Below are positions 33,698 through 41,850 of a DNA stretch of 64,000 nt, piece after piece. Position 1 is the stretch's first letter. Every line of letters starts with the position of its first letter. The translations under genes and the position numbers were made by a program. The notes under the pieces are model-generated. The model had not been told where the DNA came from. It was given only the letters and a program-made list of their open reading frames with translations, and did not search any database. The DNA comes from Caulobacter sp. Lineage in GTDB: Bacteria > Pseudomonadota > Alphaproteobacteria > Caulobacterales > Caulobacteraceae. Location: NCBI RefSeq assembly GCF_017744445.1, contig NZ_JAGIBH010000006.1, positions 374,071-438,070 of the forward strand. The letters are read 5' to 3'.

Positions 33698-34695
33698 GCC
33701 TGAAGCGCCTTCTGGAAGCGGTTGAAATCCTTGATGGAAGGCAGGCCGAAACGAAGTCGGTCTGGACGATCCGCGAACGGTCGCGTCAGTACGCCCTGCT
33801 CGCACAGCCGGTTGAACACCGTATGCGCGTCCGGGACCTCGACCCAGCGGAAGAGATCGCAGCCGCCAACTGTCGTGAAGCCGGCCTGCGCCAGAGCCGC
33901 ATCGACCTTGGCCGCCTGTTCGGAAAGCCAGATCCGCGTCGTCTTGCGCCAGACCTCGTCGGCATAGGCGCCCTGCCCCAACGCGATCGCGTCGGCGCTG
34001 ACCGGCCAGTCGCCGAGCAGCAGGCGAAATTCTCTTGAGAAGATCTTGTTTCCAATCAGGAAACCCAGCCGAACACCGGGCAGTCCATAGAACTTGCCGA
34101 ACGAACGCAGGGTGATCAGGCGGTCGATCTCCAGGTCGGCGACGCTGAGCGCGGGCGCGACTTCGGCGAAGGACTCGTCGACCACGGTCCAGCGGCCCTG
34201 GTCAGAGCGTTCGGCGGCGAGAGCGGCCAGGATCTCACGATCGATCCGGCGGCCATCAGGATTGTTCGGATTGACCAGCACCAGCACGTCGGCATGGAGC
34301 GTGCGTGGGTCGTCCAGCGAGACCAGCCGGTTCGGCGTCCACGACGCCCAGGCCTCGGCATGGCCGCCATAGATCGGGTCCAGCAGCGCCACCGCCCCGC
34401 CCCCGATCAGGCCGGGCAGCAGCCGCAGAGCCGCCTCGGCGCCGGAGACGGCCGCCACGCGTCCGGAGTCGTTGACGCCGAACGCGCGAGCCGCCACGGC
34501 CTCCAGCTCGGCCAGGCCTTGCGGATCCGGCAACCGCCGCAGGTCGTCGTCGCAAGCGCGAGGCCCCGACCACGGATGCGGATTGATGCCGGTCGACAGG
34601 TCCAGCCAGGGGCAGGGCGCGTGCGGGTGGGCGGCCGTCGCCTCGCGGAGACGGCCGCCGTGCCGAAAGGCGCCGAGGGCTGAAATCGACGCCAC
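33694..34695 (-). CDS. cobC: Threonine-phosphate decarboxylase-like PLP enzyme of cobalamin synthesis
   Basis: The 333-residue class I aminotransferase-fold protein makes aminopropanol phosphate (CobC in Pseudomonas naming, CobD in Salmonella). Visible motifs are GAFRHGGRLREA and WLDLSTGINPHPW at the N-terminus, NPNNPDGRRI, and the PLP-Lys region LRSFGKFYGLPGVRLGF. The start is GTG at 34695, 9 bases after the btuB stop. The product feeds CbiB in the same operon. Confidence 0.93.
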   Translation of the reverse strand: MASISALGAFRHGGRLREATAAHPHAPCPWLDLSTGINPHPWSGPRACDDDLRRLPDPQGLAELEAVAARAFGVNDSGRVAAVSGAEAALRLLPGLIGGGAVALLDPIYGGHAEAWASWTPNRLVSLDDPRTLHADVLVLVNPNNPDGRRIDREILAALAAERSDQGRWTVVDESFAEVAPALSVADLEIDRLITLRSFGKFYGLPGVRLGFLIGNKIFSREFRLLLGDWPVSADAIALGQGAYADEVWRKTTRIWLSEQAAKVDAALAQAGFTTVGGCDLFRWVEVPDAHTVFNRLCEQGVLTRPFADRPDRLRFGLPSIKDFNRFQKALQA

Positions 34696-34704
34696 CCGGC
34701 AGCC

Positions 34705-36654
34705 CTAGAAGCGCGCGCGCAGGCCGACGAACGCCCCGCGACCCGGCGTCCCGTAGTTCAGGATGGTCTGGTAGTCCTTGTCGAAGGCGTTCTCGACGCG
34801 ACCGAAGACCTCGTAGGTGTCATTGATCGTGTAGGCCGCCCGGAAGTCGACCAGGGTGTAGCCCTTCACGACCTGGGTGTTGGTGTCGTTGTTGAAGGTC
34901 TTGCCCACGTAACGCGCCGCTACCGTGGTGGTCAGGCCCACCGGCCAGCGGTAGCCGACCGACAGGTTGCCCATGTTCTTGGGGCGACGGGTCAGCTGCT
35001 TGCCCTTGGTGGTCCCGGAGTTCGATTCCGCGTCGGTGTAGGTGTAGTTGGCCGTCACGGTCAGGCCGTCGACGGGCTTGACTTCACCAATCAGTTCAAC
35101 GCCTTGCGCCTTGGTCTTCTGGACGTTGTTGTAGTAGCCGAAGCGCGCCTGGCCATTGACCGCGCACAGCGGATCGGGCGCACCGGTGCACGAGAAGAAG
35201 CGGATCTCGTTGTCGGCTTCACGCTGGAACCAGGTGGCCGAGGCGCGGGCCTTGCCGCCGAAGAAGCGCTGCTCGATCCCGGCGTCCCAGCTGTCGAACT
35301 CTTCGGGCGACAGGGTCAGGTTGCCGTATTCGCTGTACAGCTCGTACAGGCCCGGGGCGCGGAAGCCCTGGCCGAAGCTGGCGCGCAGGACGGTATTGCC
35401 CTGGTTCAGCGCCCAGGCGGCCGAGGCCTGACCCAGGGTGTGCGAACCATAGGTGTCGTGGTCCTCGTAGCGGACGCCGGCGGTCAGGGTCAGGCCCTGG
35501 ACGACCTCGGCCTGCAGCTGGCCATAGACGCTGTCGACGCCGACGCGCCCGGTGCGGAACGGCGGGTTGGCGGCCGTGGCCGACGGCGAGCGCGTGCGCA
35601 TGCGCGACTTCTCGTGCTCGGCGCCGAAGGTGGCCGTCACCGCGTCCGAGAAGGCGAACACGCCCTGGTACTCGATGCGCTTGTTCTTGCCGGCGGCGTC
35701 GAAGGTCAGCGGCACGGCCGGGCGGGCCGGGTTGATGTTCTCGCGGTCGGTGTCGGTGTAGGCGTAGCCCAGGCGGTTGTTCCAGCGGCCGTCCAGCAGG
35801 GCGAAGTTCAGGCCGCTATAGACGACCAGTTCCTCGGTGCGGGCGTATTCGGGACTGTCGCCGTTGAAGGCGTCGAAGTCGTTCTTGCCCTTCGAATAGA
35901 CCGAGCGGACCTCGGCCGAGACGTTTTCGCTGAACCGATAGCGCAGGCGACCCGACAGGCCCTTGTTCAGATAGCCGTCGGTCTCCTTGCCGGTCTTCCA
36001 GGCCGAGACGCCGTCGGTCGAGTAGTAGCCGCCCGCCAAGCGCCAGACGAGCTTGTCGCTCGCGCCGCCGATGCCGGCGCGCAGGTAGCCGGTCTGACGG
36101 GCGCCGCCCTCGACGTCGACCGACGTCTGGAACGGCGTGGTCGGGTCAGCGGTGACGATGTTGACCACGCCGCCGATGGCCTGGCTGCCCCACAGGGTGG
36201 ACTGGGCGCCGCGCAGGACTTCGATGCGCGAGATGTCGCCGACCAGCAGGTTGCCGCTGTTGAAGCCCCCTTGCGTCGAGGACGGATCGTTGAGCTTGAC
36301 GCCGTCGATCAGCACCACGGTGTGCTGGCTCTCGGCGCCGCGGATGTTCAGGCTGGTGCTCGTGCCCGGACCGCCGTTGCGGGTGAAGCTGACGCCCGGT
36401 TGCTGGGCCAGGAGTTCGGTGACCGAGATCGCCTGGCTGGCCTCGATGGCGCCTTGCGTCAGGACGGTGACCGACGCGCCGATCTTCTCGATCGGGGTGG
36501 CGGTGCGGGTGGCGGTGACGACCAGTTCGGCGACGCCGTTGGCGCCGGTGGCGCCCGCGACGTCGGCTTCGGGAGCCTTCTGGTCTTCGGCCGATGCGGC
36601 GCCGGCGATCAGGATGCTGGCGAGAGCGGTTGAGCTGAGAAACGCTCGGATCAT
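34705..36654 (-). CDS. btuB: BtuB-like TonB-dependent corrinoid receptor
   Basis: The 649-residue protein has a signal peptide (FLSSTALASILIAGAASA), TonB box AELVVTATRT, plug motifs (LAQQPGVSFTRNGGPGTSTSLNIRG cut into SLNIRGAES and VLIDGVKLNDP) and a barrel ending FVGLRARF. At about 650 residues it matches BtuB-type vitamin receptors and is much shorter than the two sugar-type TBDRs in this window. A cobalamin riboswitch lies in its leader. The start is preceded by AGGGGAAG. It heads the ten-gene operon. Confidence 0.95.
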   Translation of the reverse strand: MIRAFLSSTALASILIAGAASAEDQKAPEADVAGATGANGVAELVVTATRTATPIEKIGASVTVLTQGAIEASQAISVTELLAQQPGVSFTRNGGPGTSTSLNIRGAESQHTVVLIDGVKLNDPSSTQGGFNSGNLLVGDISRIEVLRGAQSTLWGSQAIGGVVNIVTADPTTPFQTSVDVEGGARQTGYLRAGIGGASDKLVWRLAGGYYSTDGVSAWKTGKETDGYLNKGLSGRLRYRFSENVSAEVRSVYSKGKNDFDAFNGDSPEYARTEELVVYSGLNFALLDGRWNNRLGYAYTDTDRENINPARPAVPLTFDAAGKNKRIEYQGVFAFSDAVTATFGAEHEKSRMRTRSPSATAANPPFRTGRVGVDSVYGQLQAEVVQGLTLTAGVRYEDHDTYGSHTLGQASAAWALNQGNTVLRASFGQGFRAPGLYELYSEYGNLTLSPEEFDSWDAGIEQRFFGGKARASATWFQREADNEIRFFSCTGAPDPLCAVNGQARFGYYNNVQKTKAQGVELIGEVKPVDGLTVTANYTYTDAESNSGTTKGKQLTRRPKNMGNLSVGYRWPVGLTTTVAARYVGKTFNNDTNTQVVKGYTLVDFRAAYTINDTYEVFGRVENAFDKDYQTILNYGTPGRGAFVGLRARF

Positions 36655-36794
36655 TTTTATCTTCCCCTGTTGAAACGACCCACGCGCCAGCCAACGCACT
36701 CGCGAACACGCGTACGCTGGACCGCCGCGCGATCCTTTGACTGTCGTTTCTCGGGAGATCCCGTTCGTTCGGCGCACCCCGGCCGAGCGATGAA

Positions 36795-36965
36795 CGACCG
36801 CGCCGGGCAGGTCTCCTGGCTCGCGGGTCGTCGCTCTTGGCGTCGCCTTCCCAGGCCTTGGGGACCCAGTGGCATGTGACGCTAGAACTCGCCGCTTACA
36901 GTTGCGGGGGCAGCCGAGGTCTTGAACCTCGTTCCCTTTTAATCCTCTTTCGAGGAGCCTGACGC
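36795..36965 (-). ncRNA. Cobalamin riboswitch controlling the btuB operon
   Basis: On the minus strand the leader of btuB carries the conserved B12-box AGCCAGGAGACCTGCC (36806-36821). Upstream of it are GCCCCCGCAACTGTAAGCG, CATGCCACTGGG and the 5' part TTAAAAGGGAACGAGG, all in the canonical order. The 3' edge of the core lies 140 or so bases before the btuB start, leaving room for an expression platform. Binding of adenosylcobalamin should turn off btuB and the genes behind it. Core boundaries are approximate. Confidence 0.95.
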
Positions 36966-37013
36966 GCGGCCAGCCCTATATGTTGCGCCGCAAACGGTCA
37001 ATGTGGAGCTCTT

Positions 37014-37532
37014 ATGACATCGACCCTGGTGCTGGGCGGGGCCCGTTCCGGCAAGAGCGCGTTCGCCCAGAAAGCGGCTGAAAGCGTTGCTTTGGACGGG
37101 CGTGCGGTGATGATCGCCACCGGCCAGGCATTCGACGACGAGATGACCCAGCGCATCGCTCGCCACCAGGCCGACCGGGGCGAATCGTGGACCACGCTCG
37201 AGGCGCCGCTGGCGTTGCCGGAAGCGATCGCCGCCCTGCCCGCCGACGCCGTGGCCGTGGTCGATTGTCTGACCCTGTGGCTGTCGAACCTGATGCTGGC
37301 CGAACGCGACATCGAGGCGGCGGCCAGCGAGCTGGTCGCGGCCGTGGCCGCCTGCCCTGCCCGGCTCTGGCTGGTCAGCAACGAGGTGGGCCTGGGCATC
37401 GTGCCCGAGACGCCGCTGGGTCGCCGCTTCCGCGACGAGGCCGGACGGCTACATCAGAGGTTGGCCCAGGTCGCCGACACGGTTTACTTCGTGGCGGTCG
37501 GATTGCCGCTGCGGATGAAACCGCAGGGCTGA
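37014..37532 (+). CDS. cobU: CobU/CobP, adenosylcobinamide kinase and guanylyltransferase
   Basis: The 172-residue bifunctional enzyme phosphorylates adenosylcobinamide and adds GMP. It has the P-loop GGARSGKS (8-15), the family segments [20 protein letters not shown] and [22 protein letters not shown] and [22 protein letters not shown]. It is divergent from btuB; the riboswitch is on the opposite strand, so this gene lies outside its control. GGAGC precedes the ATG. Confidence 0.96.
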   Translation: MTSTLVLGGARSGKSAFAQKAAESVALDGRAVMIATGQAFDDEMTQRIARHQADRGESWTTLEAPLALPEAIAALPADAVAVVDCLTLWLSNLMLAERDIEAAASELVAAVAACPARLWLVSNEVGLGIVPETPLGRRFRDEAGRLHQRLAQVADTVYFVAVGLPLRMKPQG

Positions 37533-37550
37533 CACCAGGAGGAAGCGCCA

Positions 37551-37766
37551 GTGACCGACCAGCCGATCAAGGGCCCCGCGTCCTACTTCCCCTCCATCGA
37601 GAAGAAGTACGGCCAGTCCATTTCCGCCTGGAAGGAGAAGGTCCGCGCGCGCTATCCCGCCAAACACATGGAGCTGGTGGCCATGCTCAAGGACGAGCAC
37701 CAGATGGGTCACGGCCACGCCAACGCCATCGTCGCCCACACCCTGGCCGAAGACGGCCTGAAATAG
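37551..37766 (+). CDS. DUF4287-family small protein
   Basis: The 71-residue protein starts at GTG with AGGAGG upstream. Nearly the whole protein is the DUF4287 signature: [16 protein letters not shown] and [30 protein letters not shown]. The function is not established; the conserved Lys/His-rich helices suggest a small soluble helical protein. It is 18 bases after cobU and probably cotranscribed, without an obvious link to cobalamin. Confidence 0.88.
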   Translation: MTDQPIKGPASYFPSIEKKYGQSISAWKEKVRARYPAKHMELVAMLKDEHQMGHGHANAIVAHTLAEDGLK

Positions 37767-37777
37767 GAGGATCTCGC

Positions 37778-38173
37778 ATGTCGTCCTTCGATCGCCGCAC
37801 CGTGCTGTCGGGCGCCCTCGCCGCTGGCGTGGGAGCCTCCGCGGCAGCCGCCGAAACCCCTATCGCCCCGATGATCCACCACGTCTTTTTCTGGCTGAAG
37901 AATCCGGGCTCGAAGCCCGACCGCGACGCCCTGATCGCGGGCCTGAACACCCTGCGCGGCATCGAAGTGATCCAACAGCTGCACATCGGGGTACCGGCCT
38001 CGACCGAGAAGCGCGACGTCGTCGACAACAGCTACGACGTCTCCGAGCTGATGTTTTTCAAGAGCGTCGCCGACCAGAAGCTCTACCAGGACCACCCGCT
38101 GCATCTGAAGTTCGTGAAGGACTGCTCGCACCTGTGGGCGAAGGTTGTCGTCTACGATTCCATCGCGCTCTAG
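37778..38173 (+). CDS. Exported Dabb-family (stress-responsive A/B barrel) protein
   Basis: The 131-residue protein has a Tat-like leader ([22 protein letters not shown]) and a ferredoxin-like dimeric alpha/beta-barrel domain ([25 protein letters not shown] at its start, then [28 protein letters not shown]). AGGAGG lies 8 bases before the ATG. Family members include small enzymes and stress proteins, so the function is open. It ends just before a strong intrinsic terminator. Confidence 0.88.
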   Translation: MSSFDRRTVLSGALAAGVGASAAAAETPIAPMIHHVFFWLKNPGSKPDRDALIAGLNTLRGIEVIQQLHIGVPASTEKRDVVDNSYDVSELMFFKSVADQKLYQDHPLHLKFVKDCSHLWAKVVVYDSIAL

Positions 38174-38193
38174 CGAGCGTGGGAAGGAATAGA

Positions 38194-38220
38194 CCCCTCT
38201 CTCTAAGAGAGAGGGGGCTT
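38194..38220 (+). terminator. Rho-independent terminator after cobU-DUF4287-Dabb
   Basis: CCCCTCTCTC and GAGAGAGGGG form a perfect 10-bp stem with the 3-base loop TAA, followed by a short T-rich tail (GCTTTAT). It begins 20 bases after the Dabb stop and should end the plus-strand transcript. Confidence 0.85.
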
Positions 38221-38829
38221 TATGGGGATTGGCGAGGCTGTGTCCTCGGAATTCACGAAGTCGATCTCAGCAAAATCAACGCCTTGTCGATATTACGCAG
38301 CCCTGAATGATCCGCACTCAGATCTGCTGGACAATGATGCCACCTCGTCGCGAGGAAAGGGCGCGTGGCCAGCGACCGAACGTGGCGGCGGGGTGTGGTC
38401 GAGCGGTGAAGGTCCGAGGGGGATACTCGGACGGTCCGGGGACCTGGTTCGCTGCCAGGCCCGCCCGCCGTCGGCGTGATTGGGGGAAAGGGCTCGTCCC
38501 TCTCTGATCCCCGGGCTTTTCCGGAAACGGAAGCGTCCGGATCCCGGTAAGGCCTGAATAGGGCCACCTTCCCGGGACGCTGGCGAGCAACGACCGCGCG
38601 GAGCGTCGGGCTTCGTCGAAACGGTATTTCACTTCCTTGCTCCGGACGCTGTCCGGCGCTCCGCATCCCTTTCCATCCCTTCAGCGGCCTGCCGCGTGAA
38701 GCGGCGAAGCCGTGCGACTGCACGAAGAGGCTGGCGCTCCGCGACCAATACCCCCACACTCATTCAAACGGCCGTTCAGCGGCCCGGCGTCCGAGCGCGA
38801 TCAACAGCGCGGGGAGATGGAGTAACGGC
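38221..38829. other. Hairpin-rich intergenic region of 609 bases, possible structured RNA
   Basis: No convincing protein gene is present. Several perfect hairpins are seen: TCCGAG/CTCGGA (38413-38431), CCTGG/CCAGG with loop TTCGCTG (38443-38459), TTCCG-GAAA-CGGAA with a GNRA tetraloop (38519-38532), and a compound stem from TCCCGG (38542) to CCGGGA (38577) enclosing GGCC/GGCC. It is bounded by a terminator on the left and by the MFS start on the right, and the last 70 or so bases should hold the MFS promoter. A minus-strand frame at 38253-38759 is rich in Arg/Ser/Pro and looks like a by-product of GC-rich sequence. Confidence 0.4.
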
Positions 38830-40230
38830 ATGACCAACCGACTTTCGTCCGGGTCGATGGCCAGGTTCGCGGCGCCCGCCGTGCCGATCGCGGCGATGGG
38901 CCTGCCGCTCGTGGTGTACCTGCCCGAATACTACATCAACTCCCTGGGCCTCCCCATGGCGACGGTGGGCGCGGCCTTCCTGATCGTCAAATTGCTGGAC
39001 ATGCTGCTGGATCCCGTCCTGGGCGGCATGATGGATCGCACCCGCACCAAGTGGGGCCGCTTCCGCCCCTGGCTCGCCGCCGGGACGCCGGTGATCGCCA
39101 TCGGCACCTTCGCCCTGTTCATGGCCCAGCCCGGCGTCGGGCCGATCTATCTATGGTTCTGGCTGAGCGTCCTCTATGTCGGCTATTCGATGGTGGTGCT
39201 GTCGCAGACCGCCTGGGGCGCGGTGCTGTCCAGCGACTATCAGCAGCGCTCGCGCGTCTATGGCTGGTGGCAGGGCGCCAATGTGGTCGGCATGATCCTG
39301 GTGCTGTGCCTGCCGCCGATCGTCACCGGCGTGTTCAAGGGCGATCACCTGGATAGCATCAGCGCCATGGGCTGGTTCATCGTCCTCTTGGCGCCGCTCA
39401 CCGTCCTGCTGGCCGTCACCACCGTGAAAGAACCCGCCCCGCCGCCGCGCCATGGCGACACCGGGCTGAAGCAGTATCTGAAGCTGCTGGGACGTCCGTC
39501 TGTGCAGCGCCTGCTGATGGCCGACCTGCTGATGGGCCTGGCGCCGGGCATCACCGGTACGCTGTTCCTGTTCTTCTTCGAGCGCATGAAGGGCTTCGAC
39601 AAGACCCAGGCCGGTGTCCTGCTGCTGATCTATTTCATCGCCGCCCTGGCTGGCGCGCCGCTGTGGCCGGCCCTGGCCAAGCGGATCGGCAAGCACCGGT
39701 CGCTGCTGGTCGCTTCCCTGCTCTATGCGGCCGTGCAGCTGGCCGTTGTCGTCACCCCGGCCGGCGATGTCGTCATCGGCATGGTGGTGCTGGTCCTGGC
39801 CGGCCTGCCCTACTCGGCCGCGCCGCTGCTGGTGCGCGCCATGATGGCCGACATCGGCGACGAGGAGCGGCTGGAGAGCGGCGTCGACAAGACCGGTCTG
39901 CTGTATGCGATCGTCACCGGCACCATCAAGCTGGGCTACGCCCTGGCCGTCGGGGTGTTCATCATCCTGGGCGCGTTGGGCTTCGATCCGAAGGTCTCGA
40001 CGCCCACGGGTGATGCGGCCCTAATCGGACTCTACGCTTTTGCGCCAGCGTTCCTGGGACTGGTGGTCGCGGCGATCATGTTGCGCTATCCGCTGGATGC
40101 GGACCGTCTCGCCGAGATCCAGCGCCAGCTCGCGGCGCGGGATGCGGCGCAGGGGGACGCCAAGCCCGCAGCCGAGCCGGAACCGCATGTCCTCCCCGAT
40201 CAAGTCCCCGCCCCCCGCCCCGCCGAGTGA
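38830..40230 (+). CDS. MFS transporter of the glycoside/sugar:cation symporter type
   Basis: The 466-residue protein has about 12 membrane segments. Features of the GPH/MelB-like group are VYLPEYYINSLGL, DMLLDPVLGGMMDRTRTKWGRFRPWL (cytoplasmic loop 2-3, split here as DPVLGGMMDRTRTKWGRFRP) and YQQRSRVYGWWQG. GGAG precedes the ATG. It probably imports a sugar or glycoside with a cation. The 3' end overlaps mazG by 44 bases. The substrate cannot be told from sequence. Confidence 0.88.
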   Translation: MTNRLSSGSMARFAAPAVPIAAMGLPLVVYLPEYYINSLGLPMATVGAAFLIVKLLDMLLDPVLGGMMDRTRTKWGRFRPWLAAGTPVIAIGTFALFMAQPGVGPIYLWFWLSVLYVGYSMVVLSQTAWGAVLSSDYQQRSRVYGWWQGANVVGMILVLCLPPIVTGVFKGDHLDSISAMGWFIVLLAPLTVLLAVTTVKEPAPPPRHGDTGLKQYLKLLGRPSVQRLLMADLLMGLAPGITGTLFLFFFERMKGFDKTQAGVLLLIYFIAALAGAPLWPALAKRIGKHRSLLVASLLYAAVQLAVVVTPAGDVVIGMVVLVLAGLPYSAAPLLVRAMMADIGDEERLESGVDKTGLLYAIVTGTIKLGYALAVGVFIILGALGFDPKVSTPTGDAALIGLYAFAPAFLGLVVAAIMLRYPLDADRLAEIQRQLAARDAAQGDAKPAAEPEPHVLPDQVPAPRPAE

Positions 40231-41038
40231 AGTCTCTCAAAGTGAAGAGGGGCACCCGATCTCCCGCCTCGTGGAGATCATGGCCAAGCTGCGCGATCCG
40301 AACGGCGGCTGCCCCTGGGACCTGGAGCAGACCTTCGCGACGATCGCGCCCTACACGGTCGAGGAGGCCTACGAGGTCGCCGACGCCATCGAGCGCAACG
40401 ATCTGCCGGAGCTGAAGGAGGAGCTGGGCGACCTGCTGCTGCAGGTGGTCTTCCACTCGCGGATGGCCGAGGAGCAAGGCGCGTTCGACCTCAAGGACGT
40501 CGCCGCGGCCATCAATGACAAGATGATCCGCCGGCATCCGCATGTGTTCGGCGATCATGCCTACGACGATCTGTCGGCCCAGGTCGCCGGCTGGGAGCAG
40601 CTGAAGGCCGAGGAGCGCAAGGCGAAAGCCAAGACCGGCGTGCTGGACGACGTGCCGGCCGGTCTGCCCGCCCTGACCCGCGCCGTGAAGCTGACCAAGC
40701 GCGCCGCACGCGTCGGCTTCGACTGGCCCTCGGCCCGCGAGGTGCTGGACAAACTGCGCGAGGAGACCGCCGAGATCGAGGTCGAGATCGAGGCCGGCGA
40801 CATGGCCAAGGCTCGCGAGGAGCTGGGCGACATCCTGTTCGTCTGCGCCAACCTGGCCCGCAAGCTGGACGTCGACCCCGAAGACGCCCTGCGCGCCACC
40901 AACGCCAAGTTCACCCGCCGCTTCGCCTTCGTCGAGGCGGGTCTGGCCGAGCGTGGCAAGACGCCTGACCAGTCCGACCTCGAGGAGATGGACGCCCTAT
41001 GGAACGACGCCAAGGCGGCCGAGAAGGCCAAGGACTGA
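40187..41038 (+). CDS. mazG: MazG, nucleoside triphosphate pyrophosphohydrolase
   Basis: The 283-residue protein has two MazG domains. The first (about 26-130) carries LRDPNGGCPWDLEQTFATI and the metal-binding EEAYEVADAIE...ELGDLLLQVVFH. The second (about 165-265) carries the matching EETAEIEVEIE...EELGDILFVCANLAR. It hydrolyses aberrant or signalling NTPs to NMP and PPi. The ATG at 40187 lies inside the MFS reading frame; no later start preserves the conserved PISRLVEIMAKLRD segment, so the overlap is probably real. Confidence 0.92.
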   Translation: MSSPIKSPPPAPPSEVSQSEEGHPISRLVEIMAKLRDPNGGCPWDLEQTFATIAPYTVEEAYEVADAIERNDLPELKEELGDLLLQVVFHSRMAEEQGAFDLKDVAAAINDKMIRRHPHVFGDHAYDDLSAQVAGWEQLKAEERKAKAKTGVLDDVPAGLPALTRAVKLTKRAARVGFDWPSAREVLDKLREETAEIEVEIEAGDMAKAREELGDILFVCANLARKLDVDPEDALRATNAKFTRRFAFVEAGLAERGKTPDQSDLEEMDALWNDAKAAEKAKD

Positions 41039-41850
41039 CGCTTCGGGCGCTGGCCGCTCTCACGACCGCCTGCATCGCCCTGAGCGGCGGCGCGGCCTTT
41101 GCCGGCTGCGATGGGCTGGTCGATGTCGGCGGCTACAGCCTGTGGGCCAAGACGCAAGGGTCAGGCCCGGTCACCGTCGCCTTTGAGGCTGGCGGCGGCG
41201 CGACGTCAGCGGCCTGGTCGGAGGTCGAGCCACAGGTCCGAGCGCTGGGCGTCACCACCCTGCTCTACGACCGCTCGGGCCTGGGGCAGAGCCAGCTGGC
41301 GCCGACGCCCTATTCGATCGAGCAGGAGACCAAGGCCCTGGCGGCCGTGCTGGACCGATGCGGCGTCCAGGGGGCGCGCATCCTGGTCGGCCACTCCTAT
41401 GGCGGCTACATCGTCGAGCGGCTGGCGGCGCGGGATGCCAAGGTGAAGGGCCTGGTGCTGGTCGACGCCAACCTGCCCCGCCTGATCGATGCGGCTTGGG
41501 CCGCTCGGATCCAGGCCCGCTATCGGCCGCAGTACGGCGAGCTGAAAGCCAAGGCGCCGAACCTGGCCAAGGCCCTTATCCCGATGATGGAGGCCTATGC
41601 CGACACCGCCGGCGCCATGCGGGACGTGGCCCTGCCCGCCGCGCTGCCGGTCGTCGACATCGTCGCCGAACGCTCCTGGAACGAGACGCCCGCCGAGGGC
41701 GAGGCGATGCGGGCGGCGCACAAGGCGTTCGTCGCGCAATCGCCCAACCGCCGCTCGGTGCTCGCGACCGGCAGCGGCCACAACGTGATGCAGGATCGCC
41801 CCGACGTGGTGGTCGAGGCGATCAAGAACGCATTGCTTGAGACGGACTAG
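40999..41850 (+). CDS. Exported alpha/beta hydrolase
   Basis: The 283-residue protein has a basic N-terminus and hydrophobic leader (LRALAALTTACIALSGGAAFAG), followed by an alpha/beta-hydrolase domain: FEAGGG (oxyanion region), LLYDRSGLGQS, the nucleophile elbow GHSYGG, a second VLVDANLP strand and the catalytic His in ATGSGHNVMQD. The leader ends AFAGC, which might be a weak lipobox. The chosen ATG overlaps mazG by 40 bases; a later non-ATG start cannot be excluded. The substrate is unknown. The stop overlaps that of hflX (CTAG). Confidence 0.8.
   Translation: MERRQGGREGQGLTLRALAALTTACIALSGGAAFAGCDGLVDVGGYSLWAKTQGSGPVTVAFEAGGGATSAAWSEVEPQVRALGVTTLLYDRSGLGQSQLAPTPYSIEQETKALAAVLDRCGVQGARILVGHSYGGYIVERLAARDAKVKGLVLVDANLPRLIDAAWAARIQARYRPQYGELKAKAPNLAKALIPMMEAYADTAGAMRDVALPAALPVVDIVAERSWNETPAEGEAMRAAHKAFVAQSPNRRSVLATGSGHNVMQDRPDVVVEAIKNALLETD

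Noticed and set aside
38388..38470. Possible tRNA-Ser (GGTCGAGCGGTGAA, a 5-bp anticodon stem with loop GGGGATA, a T-arm-like CCTGG-TTCGCTG-CCAGG)
   Set aside because: U33 is missing, the T-loop lacks the invariant A58, the D-stem does not pair and the acceptor ends do not match over seven pairs. At most it is a degenerate relic; a tRNAscan-SE or Infernal run would decide.
38253..38759. Minus-strand 168-codon frame in the hairpin-rich gap
   Set aside because: The translation is dominated by Arg, Ser and Pro with no recognisable domain, no good ribosome-binding site and no operon partner; the hairpins explain the composition better.
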